From a virus: a DNA stretch of 37,786 bases. The translations under genes and the position numbers were made by a program. The stretch is taken from the IMG/VR virus record IMGVR_UViG_3300031886_000015, positions 1-37,786 of that record; one strand, 5' to 3'. The notes beneath the pieces were generated by a model. That model was given only the letters and a program-made list of their open reading frames with translations. It had not been told where the DNA came from and made no database searches. Positions within the stretch are counted from its first letter, which is position 1, and every line of letters begins with the position of its first letter. This document shows positions 1 through 8,697 of the stretch, piece by piece.

Positions 1-2
1 AG

Positions 3-581
3 CAACTAGCAACAATGACTGAGAAAGAGCAGGACTGGGCTGAACAACTTAAAGAGGCTTATTCATGTTATGATAAAAAAGGGCTACAACTTAAATTAGA
101 TGGATTTAACAATTTTATGGGTGCATTAGGTGTAGTTATTGATACTGCTAAAGCTAATCGTAAAACACGCAAACGAGCACCACGTAGCAAAGAAAAGATA
201 GTTTCTAAATTAAAGTATAAACGTCAGGATGATAAATTCCAACTAGCTAGTATTAATCCTATTGATATTATAGGATGTGAAGAACTATGGGTGTTTAATG
301 TTAAAACACGCAAGATGGGAAGATATATAGCTAATAGCATTGATCCGATGCACTTAGAACGTGAAGGAACAGGATTAAGTGTTAAAGGCACAACTATTAC
401 AGGTTTTGCTATAGATACATCTATTCAAAAGACCCTTAGAAAGCCTGAAGAAAAAATTAAAGAATTTAAAGATTGTGGCAAGATTAAACTGCGTACATAT
501 ATGGATAATATCAATGCAGTAGACATTAAACTCAACGGTAGGATCAATACCGATACTATTATTCTTAAGGCTGTAAGATAA
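3..581 (+). CDS. Conserved phage protein of unknown function, 5'-truncated
   Basis: The reading frame is open to the left window edge and no ribosome-binding site precedes the first ATG at 15, so this is probably the C-terminal part of a longer protein. About 190 residues are visible. A basic stretch near residues 48-70 (KANRKTRKRAPRSKEK) is followed by a compact region with ELWVFNVKTRKMGRYIA and a C-terminus ending TIILKAVR. I do not recognise a named family; the region around ELWVFN.KTRK recalls conserved hypothetical proteins of marine T4-like phages. The stop codon overlaps the late-promoter motif of the next gene, so the two genes are tightly packed. Function unknown. Confidence 0.6.
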   Translation, partial: QLATMTEKEQDWAEQLKEAYSCYDKKGLQLKLDGFNNFMGALGVVIDTAKANRKTRKRAPRSKEKIVSKLKYKRQDDKFQLASINPIDIIGCEELWVFNVKTRKMGRYIANSIDPMHLEREGTGLSVKGTTITGFAIDTSIQKTLRKPEEKIKEFKDCGKIKLRTYMDNINAVDIKLNGRINTDTIILKAVR

Positions 582-584
582 ATA
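577..584 (+). promoter_or_regulatory. T4-type late promoter motif GATAAATA
   Basis: GATAAATA followed by exactly five bases (CTAGT) and then the ATG at 590. With T4 late-promoter spacing the first transcribed base would be the A of that ATG. The downstream gene has no Shine-Dalgarno. The motif overlaps the stop codon of the upstream gene. Confidence 0.6.
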
Positions 585-589
585 CTAGT

Positions 590-1711
590 ATGAGCACTAA
601 TGATATTAATGATTCAGAGATTCTAGCAGTAAAAAACGGACTTTTACAACTAGGAGAAGCAATTGAAACTATTGCAAATAGGGAATTGCCAGCACCTGAG
701 ATTCTTAACAGAAGTCTTAGTGGTGACAAAATCCATGGCGGTAAAATCACTGCTTTTTCAAGTATAGGTATTCGCGACGAAGCAACTAAACAAACTATTG
801 TTATAAAAGATGATGGTTTGTATGCAGATAACATATCTGTTAGTAAACTTGTTGGTGATACTACTGTAGAAAATGATCTTAACGTAGGCGGAACAATTAA
901 GGCTACTAAAATAGAAGTTAATGAAATATCAGCCGACGTTAGAAATGCAAGAACAACACCTTTAGTATTTGAATGTTCAGTAGATGACGCACCATACGGA
1001 AAAGGACTCTTCTGGACAGGATATGATCATACCAAGCAGTTGGTAATGAAGGGTGGAGAAGATCGTATTTGGTCTAGTGAAGATTTCGATCTTCATACTG
1101 GTCATGAATATAAAATCGGAAATATCACAGTATTAAGTGCTAGTGAATTAGGCCCGGATATAGAGACATCAAATTTAACTAAAGTAGGCACATTACGTAA
1201 TTTAAAAACAGAAGGCAATCTTGTTATAGACCAATTTATCTTCTACGACGGAGATGGAATGCGGTTAGGTATAGGCACAGATGCAGGTAACGGACAATTA
1301 AGTGTTGCCAGCAATGAAGTAGAGTTTATTGTTGAACCCGAATATGATTCAATCAATGTAGGAGCATATACTACAAGTGATGTGAATCTAATTACCGACA
1401 ATCAAACAAGAATTAAAATTAAAGCCAACAACAGAATTGAAGTTGGTGCTGACAGTGATGCAATTACTACAGTTAAAGGTAGATTAGGAGTTGGAGTTAA
1501 TAACCCTGATGTATGTTTCAGTACTTCGGGTCCTTTTAGATTTGAAAATAAAAAATTTGAAAACGGAACAGAAGCACCAAAAAATGGAATTTACACAAAA
1601 GGTGACATAGTTTGGAATAGCGAACCTCGTCCAACGGGATACGTTGGTTGGGTTTGTATTATAAACGGAACACCAGGGGAATGGAAACCATTTGGTGTTA
1701 TAGAGGGGTAA
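590..1711 (+). CDS. Fibre-like virion structural protein
   Basis: A 373-aa protein with the architecture of marine T4-like phage structural proteins. The N-terminal region has SGDKIHGGKITAFSSIGIRD, followed by a repetitive beta-rich part (ISVSKLVGDTTVENDLNVGG, then IKATKIEVNEISADVR). The C-terminus has the fibre-tip pattern GYVGWVCIINGTPGEWKPFG, seen at the ends of many phage fibre and baseplate-attached proteins. No signal peptide or TM segment. The only start is the ATG at 590, which lacks a ribosome-binding site and sits directly behind a late promoter motif, so the message may be leaderless. Likely role: minor tail fibre or baseplate-associated protein. Exact position in the virion unknown. 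Confidence 0.75.
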   Translation: MSTNDINDSEILAVKNGLLQLGEAIETIANRELPAPEILNRSLSGDKIHGGKITAFSSIGIRDEATKQTIVIKDDGLYADNISVSKLVGDTTVENDLNVGGTIKATKIEVNEISADVRNARTTPLVFECSVDDAPYGKGLFWTGYDHTKQLVMKGGEDRIWSSEDFDLHTGHEYKIGNITVLSASELGPDIETSNLTKVGTLRNLKTEGNLVIDQFIFYDGDGMRLGIGTDAGNGQLSVASNEVEFIVEPEYDSINVGAYTTSDVNLITDNQTRIKIKANNRIEVGADSDAITTVKGRLGVGVNNPDVCFSTSGPFRFENKKFENGTEAPKNGIYTKGDIVWNSEPRPTGYVGWVCIINGTPGEWKPFGVIEG

Positions 1712-1715
1712 CATC

Positions 1716-2051
1716 ATGAAACTTAATTTATCGGCCAGGTTATGGTCATGGACTGGGCGAATACTTCCACTAACTGCATTACTACTAGTAATTCTTTTAG
1801 TTACAGTTGACGCTCGCGAATGGCTTGATTATCTTTTAATAGCAATTGCAACAACATTTGGAACTATCGCATTCTTTTGGTGGTGGTGGGTTGTTGACGC
1901 AATTCGTAATCTTAATAAATTCTTTACTGAAAGTTATGATAGGTTTGGAGAGATCCAAGGACACTTACGTGAAATTAAAAAAGACGTACATGAGGTCAAA
2001 GCCAGTCATGAAACTCAGTTAAAAGCACTTAGAAAAAAGTCTAGAAAGTAA
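1716..2051 (+). CDS. Two-TM membrane protein, holin candidate
   Basis: A 111-aa protein with two predicted membrane segments, about residues 17-32 (PLTALLLVILLVTV) and 38-61, the second ending in a striking WWWWVV run. A charged, coiled-coil-like cytoplasmic tail (about 72-105) finishes very basic (LRKKSRK). The start at 1716 is supported by GAGGGG at 1703-1708. Small size, two TM helices and a basic tail fit a class II-type holin or another phage membrane protein, but no family motif proves lysis function. It follows a structural gene and precedes a secreted protein at 1-10 base spacing, so the three are probably cotranscribed. Confidence 0.55.
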   Translation: MKLNLSARLWSWTGRILPLTALLLVILLVTVDAREWLDYLLIAIATTFGTIAFFWWWWVVDAIRNLNKFFTESYDRFGEIQGHLREIKKDVHEVKASHETQLKALRKKSRK

Positions 2052-2055
2052 TCCT

Positions 2056-2490
2056 ATGAAAAAACTTTTAATGGTACTATTGTGCCTGTTTATATCCTCG
2101 CCAGTATACGCTAATAGCTGGAAAGACTATATTACTTCGCCTAAAAAAGACGTAGATCCTACTACCATGTTTTCAAGTAAACTTGATTTCTTTCAGCACA
2201 TGGCGTTTTGGAATACCCAAGAACTTCCACATACTCTTACTACCTATATGGACCTTGATAAAAATGGAACTATAGATGAAGCATGGGCATTTACTATCAA
2301 AAATGAATTTAAATTACCTAACTGTGATATGAAATCAGAGCCTGAAGAAAAGAAAGGCACAATGACATTTTCAACGTGCCACGCTAACGAGGCAAAAGAT
2401 CCATATTTTTATATTGTAACTTCTAAAGGATGGGTATGCTATACTTGTCCACTTCTATATATAGCAAAAGACCAGATTAGGTCAGTTTAA
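2056..2490 (+). CDS. Secreted small protein with EF-hand-like loop
   Basis: A 144-aa protein with a clear Sec signal peptide: basic MKK, hydrophobic LLMVLLCLFIS, and a likely cleavage site after residue 19 (SSPVYA/NSW). The mature part has one calcium-loop-like segment, residues 66-75 (DLDKNGTIDE). It matches an EF-hand loop at the first positions but has Trp rather than Glu/Asp at position 12. Four Cys in the C-terminal half (C94-region, STCH, VCYTC) could form disulfides in the periplasm. The start lacks a strong ribosome-binding site and lies 4 bases after the upstream stop, suggesting coupling. Function unknown; a periplasmic role near the holin candidate would fit lysis or superinfection control, but this is speculation. 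Confidence 0.6.
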   Translation: MKKLLMVLLCLFISSPVYANSWKDYITSPKKDVDPTTMFSSKLDFFQHMAFWNTQELPHTLTTYMDLDKNGTIDEAWAFTIKNEFKLPNCDMKSEPEEKKGTMTFSTCHANEAKDPYFYIVTSKGWVCYTCPLLYIAKDQIRSV

Positions 2491-2723
2491 GTTTTTGGAT
2501 TATCTGATTTAACTTTGGCTATTCTTGCTTTCCAAGAATCTATATCATGATAAATTTCGTCTAACTGGTCGCCTATACTTCCGTAGCTAGACACTCTAGA
2601 AACTCTCCAAGCATCTGCATCAATCTTAGCTTGTATTTTTGCACGTGAAGTATTTAGAGTAGCTTGTTCTTCGTCAGTTACCTCACTGACTACACCATTT
2701 ACCATTTTCTTTTCATTTGCCAT
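2487..2723 (-). CDS. Small tail-fibre-associated protein (XkdW-like)
   Basis: A 78-aa protein. Residues 44-63 contain the pattern RVSSYGSIGDQLDEIYHDID, close to the YpsIGDQLDxLyHD signature of small phage proteins encoded next to tail fibres (XkdW-like family). It follows the minus-strand fibre gene with a 10-base gap. Its ribosome-binding site (AAGGA, on the minus strand just after that gene's stop) makes translational coupling likely. Role inferred: fibre assembly or attachment accessory. Its stop codon overlaps the stop of the convergent plus-strand gene inside one TTAA palindrome at 2487-2490. Confidence 0.7.
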   Translation of the reverse strand: MANEKKMVNGVVSEVTDEEQATLNTSRAKIQAKIDADAWRVSRVSSYGSIGDQLDEIYHDIDSWKARIAKVKSDNPKT

Positions 2724-2733
2724 ATCTTTTTCC

Positions 2734-5700
2734 TTATGCCATACCTAATAATTTAAAAGTTCCAGAGTCAAACGTGCCGCTAAATTTTTCTATTTTTAAA
2801 TCAGTGAAAGTTGTAACATCACAAATTCCAGACCACAGAATTGCTCCCTCACCGTCATCCCTTGAAACTCCTTGTCCGTTACAAATCACATTGGACGTTG
2901 TTAAATCAAAATCTAGCCAGCCGCTCATTATTATCGGGTCAAACCATACAACATGAGAAGTCAAAATAAGATATTCTCCAGTGCTAAACGTTGTACTGTT
3001 TGCGTGTCTATCATAAGATGTTGTAGTATTGTCAAACATCGCTATTACGTTTTGGGACCATGTATCATCACTTGTGAACCCGTCATTACTTAACTTTAAG
3101 AAAGTATATTGAGCGTTACTATGAACAAGATCGCTTATTACTAATCGCACGGTGCTATAAGCAGAAAGATCTAAACTTCCAAATGTCACTGATGTCACTG
3201 ATGAAGATACAGTTTGAGTTTGAATTGCTGTCCAACCGCCACCGCCGCCACCGCCGGGAATAGTAATTGTTTTTGTTGTACCTGTACCACTAGCAGTAAC
3301 ACCTGTACCAACAAAATCTAATTTTGTTGCACCTGTTGTTAAATCACTACCTTCTTCAGCTACAGTTAAACTACCACCAACTTTAGTATCAACGTATGTT
3401 TTAACTGCTTTTTCTGTTGGAATTGCCGTGTCACTATCACCTGACATATCAGTATCTGTACTAATCTCGTTAACTGAAGCGCCTGACGCCAATTCAATTT
3501 CACCTTCAATTTTTACGCCTTTACCTAGACCTTTAAATCTTAATTGTGGATCTATTGAATCAGTTATATTATATTGTTGAATTCCACCTGCACCTACAGT
3601 TGGATGATTATCGTAATAACCAGCTACATACAGTTTCTTTCCGTCATCAGCAAAAAATATTGATCGTGTCCAATCACCCCATTCGTCTGACATACCTGTT
3701 TGTTGTCCGTTGTTGCCATTAGGATGATTACTACCAGCAATCATTATAGAATTTTGATATGGTGGATCTTGTTGTGTTATGTGTTCGTTTATAAGTCCTA
3801 TTGGTACTGAAGTTGTAATATCATATTTGGTAGTCATTGTATAACCATAAATCATACCATCATTAGATAGACCATGATTGAATAAGCCAAACCATCTCCA
3901 TCCATCTTTACTAATCCACATATCAGTTAAATTATCATAACTGCCTGTTGAGTGTTCTCTAACAGTTAGGTAAGATTTTAAATATGTCTGTTCAAGGTTA
4001 AAATCTTCGTATTGTGTTAATGTAGAAATATCAAACGGTGTTGTCATTTCCCATTGTTTTATTGTTCGGGTTGACCGCATATAAAGAAATCTGCCGTCTT
4101 CACTTATCTTAAACTGTGATGCTGAATAACCATATAATGCTTCAGACCATTTATTATTAAATGTTGCTGAAGTAATATCCCAGGCTGAACTTAAATCATA
4201 TTCAACAAGTTTATTTGCTGAATGATAAGTAGGTCCTGTACCACCACTATAAGATATACTTGCACCTGTCATCATCCATAGTTTAGTACCATCAGGTTTA
4301 AAATGTATTCCACCTATACTAGTATCAGTATTAGCAAACACTCCACCGGCTCCAAGTGCATTAACTTGTCCTGAAACATCTAAAGAATTCGCAGGGGCTA
4401 CAGTATTAGTAATTGTTGAAAGATCAAATGGTGTGCCTAAAGTATACTGAACAATACGCATATAGTCAGGTAAAGGACTATTACGATCAGCTTGAGGAGT
4501 ATATAGTTTAGTACCATCAGGACTTATAACTATTCCACATAAGCGTGGAGAATAACTGTCATCTGGTTCATCAGCTACTCCTGTTAATTCTACAAAATGA
4601 CCAAAACTTGCATCTTGAAACTTATAAGGTGCAATTTGCATTTTCGTAGTATCACCAATCCAGAAAGAACCTCCACCGTCAACATATAAATCTCTAATTT
4701 TCTTTTCAGCTGATCCTATGTCATACGTAGCATCTAGTGCCGGTATCATATGAGTCTTCATAGTACCATCTAAATTAATAGCACTATTAACACCATCAAC
4801 TAGTACTGTTGAGTCATCACCAAATACAGACCCTGTAATATCTGTTTCAACATCTGTTACTGGTTCCCATCTTGAATTTGCATTAACCCAAGTAAGTACT
4901 TGACCATCACTTGGTGCCGCATCATGTACATCAGTTAAACCACTTAAAGCTGAAGTATGAGCAGAGCCAGTAATTATAATATTACCTTCTGCATCAGATG
5001 CCGTTGTAACAGTTCCTGCTCCACTAAACTTAATTGATTCGCCACTATCGATTGTGCGTACAGTTGAATCATCTGCGGCAACTTGTAATACGTTAACAAG
5101 ATTTACTTGTAAACTACCTGAACCGTTATCTCTTAAAATTGTGCTACCTAAATGAAGACTTGCACCATCTAAGTATAAATCTCTAAATTTGTGTGTTGCA
5201 CTTCCTAAATCGTAAGCAATATTTGTATCTGGAATTATATGTCCTGCTACAGTACCACTAATACTATTAGAAGTTACTATAGGATTACCATTAATTTCAC
5301 CACCAGTTGAATCAACTGTAATTTTACCTGTACCTGTAATAGTAACTCTTTCCTTAGGTGGCCCACCAGTAGGATGTGTATAAATTGCAAGAGTATCTGT
5401 TAGTCCATTTGTACCTGTATACCTACCTATAATAACATTACCGTCTCCAGTATGTACAATACCACCAGCGTCGGTTCCTATGAATGTATTGTAATCACCT
5501 GTAGTAAGTTGAACACCTGCTTTTTCACCAACAAAGACGTTGCGTTCACCATCTAGAATTACTGCACCTGCTTCAGATCCTATTGCAACGTTACCAATTT
5601 GTGATGCATCGCTGGCACCTCTCAAAGCAAAATATCCTACTGCAACGTTATTACTTTGTTGAACTGAAGGATCGTTTTTGGTCTGGCTCATAGCGTCAGA

Positions 5701-6750
5701 GCCGATAGCCACGTTCTTATTGGCGTCATCCCTCAACTTCGATCCAGCAAAATATCCTATCGCAACATTATTATCATGATTGTGCCCTGTACCTGCGAAT
5801 GAACCTATGAATACAGCTTTCTCTGGTGTTTCAGTTCCAATGATAGGATTACCTGAACCTAAACCTGCTTTAAATCCTACAGCAACACTATCAGTCCAAT
5901 CACCATCACTGTTGGAGTTATTTGCTACATCTTTACCTATTAAGACATTGTCCCGACCAGCTGTAATACCAGGGCCTGCCGCAAGACCAATTATAACATT
6001 GTTATCTCCCTCTGTAATAGCATTACCGGCACCTACGCCCATAATAACATTACCAGCGGCGGCATTTAAAGTTCCTGTTGTAGTGTCACCTATTTTAATA
6101 CTATTTGAAAAATTAGTAACATTGAATAATACATCATCTAATTCGTTTAATCTACTTGCACCTGAATATTCACCAGTGACAACACCAGCTGATGTATAAG
6201 CACCAAAGCCTGTACTGTCAATTGCTGTTGTTAAATCTGGATCTTCATATAATGCAAGTGTAGTACCAGTTAAAATATCAGCATAGTATTCATTACCATT
6301 AAGCTGAGTCATTCCAGCTACATCTGTAATAGTAACTGAGGTACCTTCTGTAAAATTGTGAACGTTTGTTGTTTGGACAACGCAAATGCTGGCCTGTGTA
6401 ATACTAGTAATAGCTCTACTAATACCACCTATTAATGCTGAAATTGTTAATTGATTAGCACTATCACGTGCAATATTCATATTAGCACCGGCAACAAGAG
6501 CTATATCCTGGTCGTTAGCATTAACATCAGTTAATCTAATAGTAGTAGTTGTTACAGGTACTTCTAACGTATAATCGACATCTATTTTAAATGAATCTGT
6601 ACCCTCTGAAGCACCAGTCCAAGCTACGCCTGTACCCCGGCTTATATTAACCGTATCAGTTACTGAATCAGCTTGTAACGTAAACTCAAGTGTTACACCG
6701 TCTGTAGAGTATAATTTAATATACCTAAAAAAATCATAAAATGCTGTCAT
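2734..6750 (-). CDS. Large tail fibre with YadA-like repeats and propeller-like domain
   Basis: A 1338-aa fibre protein. Residues about 230-450 hold some ten repeats of the form NVxIGxxAG, the left-handed beta-roll pattern of YadA-type adhesin heads. Around 540-720 are phage-fibre modules (HIIPDTNIAYDLGS, ADDSTVRTIDSGESIKF, TASDAEGNI). Residues about 735-1050 carry at least five propeller-blade-like motifs (SPDGTKLY, KPDGTKLW, SEDGRFLY, SKDGWRW, ADDGKKLY). Then comes the common fibre motif SDTAIPTEKAVKTYVD (about 1105), a Gly-rich hinge (about 1168) and a 160-residue C-terminal tip. The start is supported by AGGGA and an upstream late motif at 6776-6783. Likely a host-recognition fibre. It is the only large gene on the minus strand, and it shares modules with fibres on the plus strand. 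Confidence 0.85.
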   Translation of the reverse strand: MTAFYDFFRYIKLYSTDGVTLEFTLQADSVTDTVNISRGTGVAWTGASEGTDSFKIDVDYTLEVPVTTTTIRLTDVNANDQDIALVAGANMNIARDSANQLTISALIGGISRAITSITQASICVVQTTNVHNFTEGTSVTITDVAGMTQLNGNEYYADILTGTTLALYEDPDLTTAIDSTGFGAYTSAGVVTGEYSGASRLNELDDVLFNVTNFSNSIKIGDTTTGTLNAAAGNVIMGVGAGNAITEGDNNVIIGLAAGPGITAGRDNVLIGKDVANNSNSDGDWTDSVAVGFKAGLGSGNPIIGTETPEKAVFIGSFAGTGHNHDNNVAIGYFAGSKLRDDANKNVAIGSDAMSQTKNDPSVQQSNNVAVGYFALRGASDASQIGNVAIGSEAGAVILDGERNVFVGEKAGVQLTTGDYNTFIGTDAGGIVHTGDGNVIIGRYTGTNGLTDTLAIYTHPTGGPPKERVTITGTGKITVDSTGGEINGNPIVTSNSISGTVAGHIIPDTNIAYDLGSATHKFRDLYLDGASLHLGSTILRDNGSGSLQVNLVNVLQVAADDSTVRTIDSGESIKFSGAGTVTTASDAEGNIIITGSAHTSALSGLTDVHDAAPSDGQVLTWVNANSRWEPVTDVETDITGSVFGDDSTVLVDGVNSAINLDGTMKTHMIPALDATYDIGSAEKKIRDLYVDGGGSFWIGDTTKMQIAPYKFQDASFGHFVELTGVADEPDDSYSPRLCGIVISPDGTKLYTPQADRNSPLPDYMRIVQYTLGTPFDLSTITNTVAPANSLDVSGQVNALGAGGVFANTDTSIGGIHFKPDGTKLWMMTGASISYSGGTGPTYHSANKLVEYDLSSAWDITSATFNNKWSEALYGYSASQFKISEDGRFLYMRSTRTIKQWEMTTPFDISTLTQYEDFNLEQTYLKSYLTVREHSTGSYDNLTDMWISKDGWRWFGLFNHGLSNDGMIYGYTMTTKYDITTSVPIGLINEHITQQDPPYQNSIMIAGSNHPNGNNGQQTGMSDEWGDWTRSIFFADDGKKLYVAGYYDNHPTVGAGGIQQYNITDSIDPQLRFKGLGKGVKIEGEIELASGASVNEISTDTDMSGDSDTAIPTEKAVKTYVDTKVGGSLTVAEEGSDLTTGATKLDFVGTGVTASGTGTTKTITIPGGGGGGGWTAIQTQTVSSSVTSVTFGSLDLSAYSTVRLVISDLVHSNAQYTFLKLSNDGFTSDDTWSQNVIAMFDNTTTSYDRHANSTTFSTGEYLILTSHVVWFDPIIMSGWLDFDLTTSNVICNGQGVSRDDGEGAILWSGICDVTTFTDLKIEKFSGTFDSGTFKLLGMA
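5395..6060 (-). repeat. YadA-like head repeats inside the fibre gene
   Basis: About ten degenerate coding repeats translating to N(V/T)(A/I/F)(I/V)GxxAG, spaced irregularly by about 15-30 residues. A shorter run of the same repeats is in the plus-strand fibre gene (about 24085-24240). They are protein-level repeats, with variable spacing at DNA level. Confidence 0.75.
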
Positions 6751-6775
6751 TCGTATTTGTCCCTATCGTTATACA

Positions 6776-6783
6776 TATTTATT
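6776..6783 (-). promoter_or_regulatory. Late promoter motif AATAAATA for the minus-strand fibre
   Basis: On the minus strand TAATAAATATGTATAA lies upstream of the fibre start at 6750. The same 16-base string occurs on the plus strand before the fibre gene at 21848. The predicted leader is about 20 bases and includes AGGGA. Confidence 0.6.
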
Positions 6784-6788
6784 AAATA
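6781..6788 (+). promoter_or_regulatory. Late-promoter-like ATTAAATA, leaderless spacing
   Basis: ATTAAATA, then five bases (TTGTC), then the ATG at 6794. It overlaps the divergent promoter of the minus-strand fibre, so 6751-6793 is a compact bidirectional promoter region. It differs from TATAAATA at two positions, so it is weaker evidence than the other motifs. Confidence 0.4.
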
Positions 6789-6793
6789 TTGTC

Positions 6794-7378
6794 ATGCTAG
6801 TGATTGGCAACGGCGAGAGTAGAAAAGATATAGATATCAATATATGTGGCGATATAAAGGTTGGTTGCAACGCGATTTTTAGAGACTTTTATGTAAACCA
6901 CTTAATTTGTTGCGATCGTCGTATGGTTATTGAAGCACAAAAAGAACATAACTATGGTGCCATATATACTAGAGCCGATTGGATAGATCAATTTAAATTA
7001 TGTGGGCTAGTTCCACAACTTCCATATAAAGGCAATACAAAACTTGACGATCCATGGCATTGGGGTAGTGGACCTTATGCAGTATTATTAGGAACAGTAA
7101 TAGCTACTAAAGAGAGTGAAACCCCTGAAATACATATGATTGGGTTTGATTTAGATACCGGACTTTATAATAACATATATAAAGGCACAGAGAATTATAA
7201 CGATGTAGATTCAAGGCCAGTAGATCCTAGTTATTGGATATATCAAATTGATAAAGTATTTGAAAATTTTCCTGAAGCTAATTTTACCTATTATAATAAT
7301 AAGCCATGGCCAACAGAGCAAAAAAATGTATGTAACAAAATGTTAATTGAATTTGAGATAGCTAATGAGACCGCCTGA
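6794..7378 (+). CDS. DUF115/sialyltransferase-like protein
   Basis: A 194-aa protein beginning LVIGNGESRKDID and continuing with VGCNAIF, HLICCDRR, HWGSGPYAVLLG and EIHMIGFDLD. An N-terminal glycine-rich nucleotide-binding turn, a central GSG.YA.LL segment and a GFDLD motif are features of DUF115-type and CMP-sialyltransferase-like glycosyltransferase folds. No exact family can be assigned by eye. It has no ribosome-binding site, and a late-like motif lies five bases before its ATG. Its 3' end overlaps the next gene by 14 bases. With the GT8-like gene at 9712 it suggests a glycan-modifying block. Substrate unknown. Confidence 0.5.
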   Translation: MLVIGNGESRKDIDINICGDIKVGCNAIFRDFYVNHLICCDRRMVIEAQKEHNYGAIYTRADWIDQFKLCGLVPQLPYKGNTKLDDPWHWGSGPYAVLLGTVIATKESETPEIHMIGFDLDTGLYNNIYKGTENYNDVDSRPVDPSYWIYQIDKVFENFPEANFTYYNNKPWPTEQKNVCNKMLIEFEIANETA

Positions 7379-8003
7379 ACCACAACACTTTGCTACATTT
7401 CCAACACTAGTAAGCATATGGAATCTTAAAGACCACGGGTGTGAAAAAACTATAATTGAGATGATCGAAACCTGGCCTGATGTTACCAAACATAGATTAG
7501 TTAAAGGTGGAGATAGTAGTTACATTACTGGTGACGAACAATTTTTAAGTGATAAACGATTAAGTGACTTATGGAAAACAATACAATCTTGCTGTGATAC
7601 ATATACTGAAGAAGCAGGAATTGATTATGCACTTATTTCAACAAGTTGGTTTAATACTTTAGGACAAGGCGGAACTGTACAATCACACAGACACGAACGA
7701 AGTGTTGTTAGTGGAGCATACTATCCATATGCTGAAGAAGGAAGTAATCCATTAATGCTTGAAAGTCCATTACAACCTTTACGAATGAATGATTGTATAA
7801 TAAAACCAACAAACTTTAATCGCTATGATATGGATGTGCCAGTACGTTCAGGAATGCTGGTTATCTTTCCTAGTTGGTTAAAACATTATGTTGAACCCAA
7901 TGATAGTAAAAAAAGATACGTAGTAAGTTTTAATACAATAAGACACGCAGACAAAGGTTACATAAAAACAGTAAAAGATTATAGAATAGAAAAACATGAG
8001 TAA
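7365..8003 (+). CDS. 2-oxoglutarate/Fe(II) oxygenase, copy 1
   Basis: A 212-aa protein of the putative 2OG-Fe(II) oxygenase family common in marine phages (TIGR02466/PF13759-like). Features seen: TSWFNTLGQGG, then the metal-site segment SHRHERSVVSGAYYPY (H108, H110), then FPSWLKHYVEPN (H174) and KKRYVVSFN (R184, probable 2OG carboxylate contact). The fold is a double-stranded beta-helix; the chemistry would be oxidation or hydroxylation with 2OG and O2. The substrate is unknown. It overlaps the upstream gene by 14 bases and the downstream paralogue by 8, so the three are translationally coupled. Confidence 0.8.
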   Translation: MRPPEPQHFATFPTLVSIWNLKDHGCEKTIIEMIETWPDVTKHRLVKGGDSSYITGDEQFLSDKRLSDLWKTIQSCCDTYTEEAGIDYALISTSWFNTLGQGGTVQSHRHERSVVSGAYYPYAEEGSNPLMLESPLQPLRMNDCIIKPTNFNRYDMDVPVRSGMLVIFPSWLKHYVEPNDSKKRYVVSFNTIRHADKGYIKTVKDYRIEKHE

Positions 8004-8646
8004 AGCAACGATACCAGAAGGCCAATTCCGTAAAGCTGACTATTTGTTATTTCCAACATTAGTTCAGGTCTATAATTTAGAAGATCATCCTGATCAGCAA
8101 TTAGTAATTGATACTATTGATAATTTCACTAATGACAAATTAATGGAATGGCCTGATGACATTGGTAAAGGTAAAACTAGTAGTACCTATTTTGATGTTG
8201 TAAGTAAAACTCATAAAGCGGCAAATTTTTTAGATCAAAAAGAATTTAAACTAATAAAACAAGACATTCAAAATTGTGTAGATGAATATTGTACAACTAG
8301 TGGATTACGCCCAGTTAAAATTGCAAAAAGTTGGTTTAATATTCAAGAAGAAAAAGGGCACGTAAACGAACATAGACATGAATTGAGTATTGTAAGTGGG
8401 GCATATTATCCTTACTGCGATAAAGATAGTGCTCCAATAGTTTTTACAAGTCCAATCCTAGGACCAAAAATGGCAGAGATTCATAGTGCTGGAACAGAAT
8501 TTACAGCCGACAAAATGGATTTTATTCCTAGAACAGGAGTACTCGTTTTGTTCCCTAGTTGGTTGTATCATAGAAGTTTACATAATAAAACCAAAAAACG
8601 TTTAACCATTAGTTTCAATACACACCATATTGAGGTTGACAGGTGA
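7996..8646 (+). CDS. 2-oxoglutarate/Fe(II) oxygenase, copy 2
   Basis: A 216-aa paralogue of the preceding gene with the same layout: KSWFNIQEEKG, NEHRHELSIVSGAYYPY, FPSWLYHRSLHNK and KKRLTISFN. The metal and 2OG ligands appear intact in both copies, so this is not a decaying duplicate. Differences concentrate in the N-terminal 100 residues and the loop between the two metal motifs, which would form the substrate pocket. The two copies may act on different substrates or as a heterodimer. The end of this gene contains the -35 box of the sigma70 promoter driving the next gene. Confidence 0.8.
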   Translation: MSKATIPEGQFRKADYLLFPTLVQVYNLEDHPDQQLVIDTIDNFTNDKLMEWPDDIGKGKTSSTYFDVVSKTHKAANFLDQKEFKLIKQDIQNCVDEYCTTSGLRPVKIAKSWFNIQEEKGHVNEHRHELSIVSGAYYPYCDKDSAPIVFTSPILGPKMAEIHSAGTEFTADKMDFIPRTGVLVLFPSWLYHRSLHNKTKKRLTISFNTHHIEVDR

Positions 8647-8664
8647 AGACAAATAATATATAAT
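8636..8664 (+). promoter_or_regulatory. Perfect sigma70 promoter TTGACA-N17-TATAAT
   Basis: TTGACA at 8636-8641, a 17-base spacer and TATAAT at 8659-8664, an exact match to the bacterial housekeeping consensus. Nine bases after the -10 box is the ATG at 8674, in frame with the pterin-enzyme gene. Probable early promoter read by host RNA polymerase. Confidence 0.8.
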
Positions 8665-8697
8665 AATATAGAAATGAGGACTACAACGTCGACCCTC

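Noticed and set aside
565-834. 89-codon minus-strand frame at the start of the first fibre gene
   Set aside because: Wholly antisense to a gene with clear fibre motifs; hydrophobic composition follows from the antisense of charged codons.
5395-6060. Periodic repeats that could suggest a CRISPR-like array
   Set aside because: Repeats are protein-level YadA-like motifs in one open frame, with variable spacing and no conserved DNA repeat or spacer structure.
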